Source of the DNA: an uncultured Carboxylicivirga sp. | GTDB taxonomy: Bacteria; Bacteroidota; Bacteroidia; Bacteroidales; Marinilabiliaceae | Direction of reading: 5' to 3' | DNA: 64,000 nucleotides | Assembly: GCF_963674565.1 (NCBI RefSeq) | Contig: NZ_OY771430.1 | Span: 1,736,001 to 1,800,000 of the forward strand | Shown: piece after piece, positions 36,532 through 43,099 of the stretch | Numbering within the stretch: position 1 is the first letter of the stretch | How the letters are laid out: each line of letters begins with the position of its first letter | Made by a program: the position numbers and the translations under genes | Notes under the pieces: model-generated | Told to the model about the DNA's origin: nothing | The model's database searches: none | What the model saw: only the letters and a program-made list of their open reading frames with translations

Positions 36532-36557
36532 AAAAAGCTGTCTTCGGGCAGCTTTTT
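36532..36557 (+). terminator. Terminator of purB
   Basis: An 11-bp stem (AAAAAGCTGTC with GGCAGCTTTTT, one G-T pair) capped by a C(TTCG)G tetraloop and ending in T-rich sequence. Confidence 0.88.
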
Positions 36558-36611
36558 ATTTGGTTTTATCTGCAATTGTATCAACCTGTTTATACATATA
36601 AACCACAGCTT

Positions 36612-36869
36612 TCAATCATTATCCATCTTAAAATTCTCAAGTTGATGTCTTAATGCCATTTGTTCAATTTCTAATTCCATTTTAACATTTTCCTTCTTTA
36701 ATTGCTTTATGGCATTTATCTCCTCTTTTGAAATAAAGTTAAGAACAGAATAAACTAATGACACTAAAAAATATATCAGAAAAACCAGCATAACCAACAG
36801 TTGAGCTGTCTCCATAATCTCAGTAAAAAATAAGGCTATAAGAATAATGATAAATATAATTGAGCCCAA
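36612..36869 (-). CDS. Small membrane protein with C-terminal coiled coil
   Basis: I do not recognise the family. The frame encodes one or two hydrophobic helices (GSIIFIIILIALFF and LLVMLVFLIYFLVSLVYSVL). A charged helix rich in Lys/Glu (KEEINAIKQLKKENVKMELEIEQMALRHQLENF) follows and would form a coiled coil. The start is unclear. The listed start is a TTG with GGAG about 11 bases upstream, the hydrophobic reading continues upstream without an ATG, and the first ATG is at 36815. Regular amphipathic composition and the isolated position make a real gene likely but not certain. Confidence 0.5.
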   Translation of the reverse strand: MGSIIFIIILIALFFTEIMETAQLLVMLVFLIYFLVSLVYSVLNFISKEEINAIKQLKKENVKMELEIEQMALRHQLENFKMDND

Positions 36870-37047
36870 TAAATTGATTGCTCCTAAAATTAATCTTATA
36901 TAATTTACAATTTTAATAACAACTTAAGTTCTATAAATTCAAATATACAATAACTAAATGGTTGTTCTAATTCAAGAAATGATCTATTCATCCGTTAAAT
37001 AATCTTATCCATGACATATCCTTTCGGATGCCTGCATAATAATTTGT

Positions 37048-37055
37048 TATATTTG
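37048..37055 (+). promoter_or_regulatory. Bacteroidota -7 box of the ABC exporter gene
   Basis: TATATTTG fits TAnnTTTG and lies 21 bases before the ATG at 37077. A TTTC lies about 22 bases upstream. Confidence 0.5.
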
Positions 37056-37076
37056 CGCCAATTGTAAATTTAAAAA

Positions 37077-38918
37077 ATGAAAGATTTTTTTCGCGTACTA
37101 AGACTTTATATTCCACCCTATAAAAAGAACCTGGTTTTTGCCTTTATTTTCAATATTTTGGCTGCCCTATTTATTGTATTCTCAATGGCATCCATGATTC
37201 CAATGTTGGAAGTTATTCTTCAGGATGATAAAAACGTACATGAGCTGTTAACATGGTCATTTAACAATGGTTTCTCTGAATTTGGATCCACTCTTAAAAA
37301 CAACATCTATTATTATATAACATTAGCTAAAGAAGATTACGGACCAGCCAATGCATTATTGTTCCTGGGAGTTGTTGTTGTTATTGCAACTCTATTAAAA
37401 ACAGGCTTTACTTATCTAGCTTCGTACACTATGATTGGTGTAAGAAACGGAGTTACTCGTGATATTAGAAATAAAATATATCGTAAGCTTGTTGAATTGC
37501 CTTTGGGTTTTTACAGCGAAGAACGAAAAGGTGATATGATGGCGCGATCTACTGTAGATGTGCAGGAAGTTGAAGCATCAATAATGTCGTCTTTGGATAT
37601 GTTTTTAAAGAATCCAATCATTGTTGTTGTGGTTCTTGGGTCAATGCTGTTTATAAGTTTTAAGCTTACACTTTTTGTCTTCATTGTGCTTCCAATAATG
37701 GGATTCATTATTGGACGGATTGGTAAGAATCTTAAAAAGACCTCTCGGGAAGGTCAAAATAAAATGGGTGAAATCTTAGGGGTAATTGAAGAAACACTAT
37801 CTGGATTGCGAATTATTAAGGCTTTTAATGCTGAAAAAAGGATGGATAATCGCTTCTGGAATGAAACAGAAAGTTACCGAAGAATTAATAATCGTCTGCA
37901 ACGCAGAAGAGATTTAGCTCATCCAACCAGCGAATTCTTAGGAACCATTATGGTCATTATAATTGTTTGGTATGGCGGATCTTTAATTATTGATGAAGAT
38001 GCCAGTTTAAACATGGCAACTTTCCTTACATATTTGGGAATGTTTTACCAAATTATTAACCCAGCCAAAGCTTTTTCTCAGGCAACTTATAATATTCAGA
38101 AAGGAATGGCTGCTTACGAGCGGATCGAAGCGGTTTTAGATGCAGAACTTTCAATTAAAGAACATGATGGTTCTGAAGAAATTCAGGAGTTCAAGGATAA
38201 AATCGAATACCGCAACATAACCTTCTCATACAATAATGAAGTTGATGTTCTTAAGGATGTTAGCCTTGCAATACCTCAAGGAAAAACCATAGCACTTGTT
38301 GGTCAATCAGGGAGTGGTAAAACAACATTTGTTGATCTACTACCTCGTTTTTATGATGTTCAGAGTGGCGGCATTTACATTGACGGACATAACATCAAAG
38401 ATTTAAGACTATTCGATCTTCGTGAATTGATGGGTAATGTAAATCAGGATGCAATTTTGTTTAACGACTCCATCTACAACAACATTACTTTTGGTGTTGA
38501 AAATGCAACTATGGAGGAAGTTATTGATGCTGCAAAAGTAGCTAATGCTCACGATTTTATTGAAGCTACTGAAGATGGTTATCAAACAAAAATCGGGGAT
38601 CGGGGAAGTAAACTATCCGGAGGTCAGCGCCAACGTTTAAGCATTGCACGTGCTATTTTAAAGAATCCTCCGATTCTAATTTTAGATGAAGCAACCTCGG
38701 CACTAGATACTGAATCTGAACGTTTAGTGCAGGATGCCTTGGAAAAACTGATGAAGAACCGCACTTCACTGGTTATAGCTCACCGATTGTCAACCGTTCG
38801 TAATGCTGATATGATTTGTGTATTTCACGAAGGTAAAATTGTTGAAACAGGTAGTCACGATGAGTTAATTGCATTAAATGGTATTTACAACAAACTGCAT
38901 TCAATGCAAATGAGTTAA
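37077..38918 (+). CDS. MsbA-type ABC transporter, fused permease and ATPase
   Basis: A 613-residue half-transporter that works as a homodimer in the inner membrane. Six membrane helices fill about 1-330. The ATPase domain has Walker A GQSGSGKTTF, the Q-loop in VNQDAILF, the signature LSGGQRQRLSIARAIL, Walker B ILILDEATSALD and the switch His in IAHRLST. The closest known type is the lipid flippase MsbA, which exports lipid A. A multidrug role is possible. It has its own -7 box. Confidence 0.9.
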   Translation: MKDFFRVLRLYIPPYKKNLVFAFIFNILAALFIVFSMASMIPMLEVILQDDKNVHELLTWSFNNGFSEFGSTLKNNIYYYITLAKEDYGPANALLFLGVVVVIATLLKTGFTYLASYTMIGVRNGVTRDIRNKIYRKLVELPLGFYSEERKGDMMARSTVDVQEVEASIMSSLDMFLKNPIIVVVVLGSMLFISFKLTLFVFIVLPIMGFIIGRIGKNLKKTSREGQNKMGEILGVIEETLSGLRIIKAFNAEKRMDNRFWNETESYRRINNRLQRRRDLAHPTSEFLGTIMVIIIVWYGGSLIIDEDASLNMATFLTYLGMFYQIINPAKAFSQATYNIQKGMAAYERIEAVLDAELSIKEHDGSEEIQEFKDKIEYRNITFSYNNEVDVLKDVSLAIPQGKTIALVGQSGSGKTTFVDLLPRFYDVQSGGIYIDGHNIKDLRLFDLRELMGNVNQDAILFNDSIYNNITFGVENATMEEVIDAAKVANAHDFIEATEDGYQTKIGDRGSKLSGGQRQRLSIARAILKNPPILILDEATSALDTESERLVQDALEKLMKNRTSLVIAHRLSTVRNADMICVFHEGKIVETGSHDELIALNGIYNKLHSMQMS

Positions 38919-39013
38919 ATTTCAAATTAAAAAATCAGATTAAATCTTTTTAACATTCCATCTGTAACATTTAACGCTACTTTTCCATATTAGAAAAGCA
39001 AAGGGGTTAGATT

Positions 39014-39655
39014 ATGGCGTGGAAAGAGATTATTATACTACTGATTGGTTTTTTAACAGCCACAGTAATGATTGCACAAGATGCTGGTGCAAAAAAAATT
39101 AAGAAATACAATAAAATAGGAAAATTGAAGGTTGATACAACCTTTCAAACTGCATACCTGAACGACTTCATGGTGCCTTTCAGTGAGTTTAGTGACTTAC
39201 AGAATTGTCATATCAAAATCAAGAATAAAAAGCTAAAAACCACAATGGCAGCACGTCCGAATTTTCTTTCATTATTATTTGGAAAGAAAAACCGCCGCTA
39301 TGTAATTGTGATAAACAGTGACAAAAACTTTAGCGGGGTAAAACTCGAAAATGTTCCTTCAAAAGCCAGAATAGGATTATTTGCGCATGAACTAATGCAC
39401 ATTCGCGACTACGAAAGTCGGAGGATTACAGGAATAATTGAACGTGGTTACCAGTACTTATCTTTTCAGGGTAAAACTAAAGTTGAACACTATACCGATG
39501 GATTAACCATTGCTGCCGGTTTTGGACAAAATCTTTACCACTGGGCAAACTTTGTACTGAATGACTCGGATGCTTGTGAGGAATACAAAGCTTTTAAGTC
39601 TGAAGTATATATGAAACCGGTAACAATACTTAGTCAAATGAAACAAACTTTTTAA
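39014..39655 (+). CDS. Exported metallopeptidase-like protein with HELMH motif
   Basis: I do not recognise a named family. The protein of 213 residues has a signal peptide (MAWKEIIILLIGFLTATVMIAQ). A zinc-binding HExxH motif, HELMH (His125, Glu126, His129), follows after AARPNFLSLLFGKKNRRYVIVIN and LENVPSKARIGLFA. About 29 residues later come Glu158, His159 and Asp162 in VEHYTDGLTIAAGF, which could give the third ligand. This looks like a small gluzincin-type peptidase (inference). The start ATG is preceded by AAGGGG. It is a single gene between an ABC exporter and SulP. Confidence 0.7.
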   Translation: MAWKEIIILLIGFLTATVMIAQDAGAKKIKKYNKIGKLKVDTTFQTAYLNDFMVPFSEFSDLQNCHIKIKNKKLKTTMAARPNFLSLLFGKKNRRYVIVINSDKNFSGVKLENVPSKARIGLFAHELMHIRDYESRRITGIIERGYQYLSFQGKTKVEHYTDGLTIAAGFGQNLYHWANFVLNDSDACEEYKAFKSEVYMKPVTILSQMKQTF

Positions 39656-39708
39656 GAAATAACTCTGTAGAACAAGATAAAGAGTTGAAATTTGACTTAT
39701 TGCTTAAT

Positions 39709-39758
39709 AAAAAAATCCGCTTCTTATTTGTATAATTCATTTAGAAAGCGGATTTTTT
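39709..39758. terminator. Bidirectional terminator between metallopeptidase-like gene and sulP
   Basis: AAAAAATCCGCTT and AAGCGGATTTTTT form a stem with A- and T-runs on both sides, placed between two convergent genes. Confidence 0.85.
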
Positions 39759-39784
39759 ATTCTCTCAAGTATGTTTTACCCAAC

Positions 39785-41320
39785 TTATCCTAGCTTATTA
39801 TCAGCTACCCGATAATATGAATCTTTATAAAAATTAACATCAATTAAATCAGATGCATTCTCCAGTAATTGTTCACAGTCTTTACTCAAATAATGCAAAT
39901 GAACTTTCTTACCTTGCTTGGCATAACGTTCAGTGAGTTTATTCAAGGCTTCAATGGCTGAATGATCAGCAACTCGTGATTCCTTAAAATCGATAATTAC
40001 GTCTTCAGGATCATTTATCACATCAAATAACTCGGAGAATCCTGTTACAGAACCAAAAAATAACGGTCCTACTATCTCATAATGTTTAGCCCCATCTTCA
40101 TGTATGTGACTTCGGGCTGTGATTCTTTTTGCATTTTGCCAGGCATAAGCCAAAGCTGAAATAATAACACCAATACCAACAGCTACTGCCAGATTATGGA
40201 AGATAACAGTTACTCCTGCAACAACAATCATTACAAGAACATCCGTAATTGGAACTTTGCGAAAAATCTTTAAGCTAGCCCATTCAAAAGTACCTATCGA
40301 AACCATAAACATTAACCCAACCAATGCGGCCATAGGAACTCTTTCGATTAAGGAAGAGCCGAATAGAACAATCAGTAATAAACCAACTGCAGCAATAATA
40401 CCCGATAAACGCTTACGTCCACCAGAACTCACATTGATTACACTTTGTCCGATCATGGCACAACCTCCCATTCCACTGAAGAAGCCACAAACTAAATTGG
40501 CTGTTCCTTGAGCAATACTTTCTTTATTACCCCTTCCACGTGTTTCGGTCATTTCATCAATAACAGTCAATGTTAGCAAACTTTCAATCAAACCAACAGC
40601 TGCCATAATTAATGAGTAAGGAAGGATAATCATAAAATTCTCCCACGTAATATCAATCATTGGCAAATGGAATTCAGGTAGTCCTCCAGAAATTTTAGCG
40701 ATATCACCCACTGTTTTGGTTTCAATTCCTAATCCTAAAATAATACCCGACACTACCAGAATAGCAGTTAATGCTGCAGGAATTGCCTTGGTCAGTTTTG
40801 GCAGAAAATGAATGATAAGCATAGTTAAACCAACAAAACCAAGCATGATTAGTAAAGGCATGCCACCCATCCATGATTTATTGCCTAATTCATCTACTAT
40901 CTTAAATTGATCGAGCTGTGCCATAAAAATCACAATAGCCAATCCGTTTACAAAACCAAACATTACCGGATGTGGCACCAGGCGAATAAACTTCCCTAAC
41001 TTAAGTACACCCACTAATATCTGAATGATCCCCATTAGAATAACAGCTGCAAAAAGAAACTCAACTCCATGACGGGTAACCAATCCCACAATAACAACCG
41101 CAATTGCCCCTGTTGCACCAGAAATCATACCCGGACGACCACCCAGTACAGCCGTGATTAATCCAATAATAAAAGCAGAGTACAATCCAATTAAAGGACT
41201 AACATGTGCCATCAGTGAGAAGGCAACAGCTTCCGGTACCAGCGCAAGAGCTACTGTTAATCCGGATAAAATTTCATTTTTTAAGTTCGAACCTTGACGT
41301 AATTTGTCGATAAAAATCAT
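39785..41320 (-). CDS. SulP-family anion transporter with STAS domain
   Basis: A 511-residue inner membrane transporter of the SLC26/SulP family, moving sulfate, bicarbonate or other anions. The membrane part begins with NEILSGLTVALALVPEAVAFSLMA and includes GMISGATGAIAVVI and GGMGGCAMIGQSVINVSSGG. The C-terminal STAS domain (about 400-505) has the typical VIIDFKESRVADHSAIEALNKL segment. The Ser in DHSAIEAL is at the usual phosphorylation site. A 28-base palindrome lies directly upstream of the start codon. Confidence 0.9.
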   Translation of the reverse strand: MIFIDKLRQGSNLKNEILSGLTVALALVPEAVAFSLMAHVSPLIGLYSAFIIGLITAVLGGRPGMISGATGAIAVVIVGLVTRHGVEFLFAAVILMGIIQILVGVLKLGKFIRLVPHPVMFGFVNGLAIVIFMAQLDQFKIVDELGNKSWMGGMPLLIMLGFVGLTMLIIHFLPKLTKAIPAALTAILVVSGIILGLGIETKTVGDIAKISGGLPEFHLPMIDITWENFMIILPYSLIMAAVGLIESLLTLTVIDEMTETRGRGNKESIAQGTANLVCGFFSGMGGCAMIGQSVINVSSGGRKRLSGIIAAVGLLLIVLFGSSLIERVPMAALVGLMFMVSIGTFEWASLKIFRKVPITDVLVMIVVAGVTVIFHNLAVAVGIGVIISALAYAWQNAKRITARSHIHEDGAKHYEIVGPLFFGSVTGFSELFDVINDPEDVIIDFKESRVADHSAIEALNKLTERYAKQGKKVHLHYLSKDCEQLLENASDLIDVNFYKDSYYRVADNKLG

Positions 41321-41325
41321 ATGAG

Positions 41326-41353
41326 TATGTTAAATTGTTTACAATTTAGCATA
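41326..41353. promoter_or_regulatory. Palindrome at the sulP start, candidate operator
   Basis: TATG-T-TAAATTG-TTTA-CAATTTA-G-CATA is symmetric apart from the single spacer bases, and ends 5 bases before the sulP start codon. It could bind a dimeric regulator or form a hairpin at the ribosome site. Confidence 0.5.
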
Positions 41354-41489
41354 TACACTCTCGTGCAATGTAAAAATTTAAGGGGAAATTTTATTGTGGG
41401 CAATAACAAGGATTTTAACAGGTACAAAGGTAAGCATAATTGATTAATTGAAAAATTCAGTCAACATATTATAGAATTCCGGAATACAA

Positions 41490-41532
41490 TAAACCGTCAC
41501 TATCTATTTTATTTAAAGATAATGACGGTTTA
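41490..41532 (-). terminator. Terminator downstream of ssb
   Basis: TAAACCGTCA pairs with TGACGGTTTA, and inside it TATCT pairs with AGATA, giving a long hairpin after the ssb stop. Confidence 0.75.
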
Positions 41533-41550
41533 CTAACAAAGGTTAGATTG

Positions 41551-41892
41551 CTATTTCTTAGCTCCCGGATAAACCAGATAATTATTCAAAACTATTTCAG
41601 TTAGGTAACGAGTTTGTTTGTTTTTATCCTCGTATTGACGATATGTGATACGACCTTCCAAAGCCACTTCATTGCCTTTATGAAGGTTTTTAGCTGCAAT
41701 CTCTGCCTGTTTTCCCCATGCAATAATATTGTGCCATTGTGTTTCTGTTCGCTCCTGACCATTCACCCCATTATAGGTTTCATTGGTTGCCACTGTAAAT
41801 TTGGCTAGTTTTCGTCCGTTATCAAAGGCTTTAATTTCAGGATCCATACCTAAATTTCCTACTAACTGTACTCTGTTCCTTAAAGTTGTCAT
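41551..41892 (-). CDS. ssb: Short single-stranded DNA-binding protein
   Basis: An OB-fold SSB of 113 residues that coats single-stranded DNA. It opens with LRNRVQLVGNLGMDPEI and has FTVATNETY, TQWHNIIAWGKQAEIA and VALEGRITYRQYEDKNKQTRYLTEIV. Replicative SSBs normally end in a flexible tail with an acidic tip (like DDDIPF) that recruits partners. This protein stops right after the OB fold with YPGAKK, a basic end. It may be an accessory SSB, with the main SSB encoded elsewhere (inference). Confidence 0.9.
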   Translation of the reverse strand: MTTLRNRVQLVGNLGMDPEIKAFDNGRKLAKFTVATNETYNGVNGQERTETQWHNIIAWGKQAEIAAKNLHKGNEVALEGRITYRQYEDKNKQTRYLTEIVLNNYLVYPGAKK

Positions 41893-42062
41893 GACTCGTA
41901 AATTTTAGTTAATAATCAATTGACGATTCAAAGTTGCAACAGAGTCAAATCAATAGTCGGTATTTAATTATTTAGAGTCACTTAACATTCGCTTAAAACC
42001 ACTTGCAAATGCTTAAAAACGTTTTTAACTTTAGTAATCTGATACTTACAAAATCTATCCCT

Positions 42063-42419
42063 ATGGAAGAAAAACGTGTATGTCCGGTATGTGGTGATGC
42101 AATAACCGGTCGGATTGATAAAAAATTCTGCTCTGATCAGTGTCGTAACACATTTAACAATAGCCGTTACAGCAATGAAAATGTAATGATTCAAAAGATT
42201 AACCGATTGCTGAAAAAGAACTATCATATTTTGAAAGAGCTGAATACTGAAGGAAAAACGAAAGTAAAAAGAACCAAATTACTACAGGAAGGTTTTGATT
42301 TTGGTTATTTTACCAGTGTTTATAACACACAAAAAGGATCAACTTACTACCTTTGTTACGATCAGGGATATCTGGCTCTCAATGATGAAACATACCTTTT
42401 AATTCAGTGGCAGGAATAA
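42063..42419 (+). CDS. Zinc-ribbon protein (DUF2116-like)
   Basis: A small protein of 118 residues. The N-terminus has a four-cysteine zinc ribbon, CPVCGDAITGRIDKKFCSDQCRN, like DUF2116 and MYM-type ribbons. A helical middle (NVMIQKINRLLKKNYHILKELN) and a conserved C-terminal block (LLQEGFDFGYFTSVYNTQKGSTYYLCYDQGYLAL) follow. It is common in Bacteroidota and its function is unknown. I choose the ATG at 42063 (MEEKRVCPVCG) because the family match starts there; the 20 codons before it are unrelated. It converges on the DUF1697 gene with a 12-base gap. Confidence 0.75.
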   Translation: MEEKRVCPVCGDAITGRIDKKFCSDQCRNTFNNSRYSNENVMIQKINRLLKKNYHILKELNTEGKTKVKRTKLLQEGFDFGYFTSVYNTQKGSTYYLCYDQGYLALNDETYLLIQWQE

Positions 42420-42431
42420 TTAGTTGTTACA

Positions 42432-42965
42432 TTAATGAGCCAACTCCATAACTTTTAGTACAGTTTTCCAATTTCGTGTGGTTGCTCCTACTTTAAGTTT
42501 CTTCTCAAAGAAATCATTAGTAAGTTTTGATTGATGATATTTCCCTTCGCAATAAATAAAAGCTTCCTTACCAATAACAGAGAACTTATCAGGACTAGAA
42601 TCTTCACTTTCAATGCTTCTTTTAACTTCAGGATCTGGTTCTGACTTTAGAAATGTAAGATGTAAATTCAGAATATCGTTGGGTGAAGTATAATACGGAT
42701 TATTAGTAATAATCTTCTGTAACTGTTCAATATTTCTAATAATTACAGGCACATCAAAACCAAACTCCTTAAGTATCTGATCTTCTAAAAATAATTCTAA
42801 CTCTTCGCTCTTTAGATCCGATTGAAAAATTATATTTCCGCTTTGTATATAGGTAGTGACATTAATAAATCCATTATTCTCGAATAATGATTTTAAGTCC
42901 GCCATCTTAATTATTCGTTTTCCTCCAACATTAATTCCTCTTAGAATGGCAATTTTTGTCTCCAT
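42432..42965 (-). CDS. DUF1697 family protein
   Basis: A 177-residue cytoplasmic protein of the DUF1697 family, recognised by AILRGINVGGKRIIKMADLKSLFENNGFINVTTYIQSGNIIF and the C-terminal LTNDFFEKKLKVGATTRNWKTV. The family has a ferredoxin-like fold and no established role. It is a single gene that converges with the zinc-ribbon gene. Confidence 0.88.
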   Translation of the reverse strand: METKIAILRGINVGGKRIIKMADLKSLFENNGFINVTTYIQSGNIIFQSDLKSEELELFLEDQILKEFGFDVPVIIRNIEQLQKIITNNPYYTSPNDILNLHLTFLKSEPDPEVKRSIESEDSSPDKFSVIGKEAFIYCEGKYHQSKLTNDFFEKKLKVGATTRNWKTVLKVMELAH

Positions 42966-43050
42966 AATTTTATTTAATCAAACACCTGATCAATTGACTT
43001 TGTTCTTTTGAAAAATGCCTATTAATATGGTAGCCTGAGTCAATGAACAC

Positions 43051-43077
43051 AAAAAAGGCGACCCGTTTTAAGCCGCC
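43051..43077 (-). terminator. Terminator of the multidomain glycosidase gene
   Basis: GGCGGC pairs with GTCGCC on the minus strand, followed by TTTTTT, 23 bases past the stop codon. Confidence 0.72.
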
Positions 43078-43099
43078 CTTCATCCGAAGTATTAAAAAA

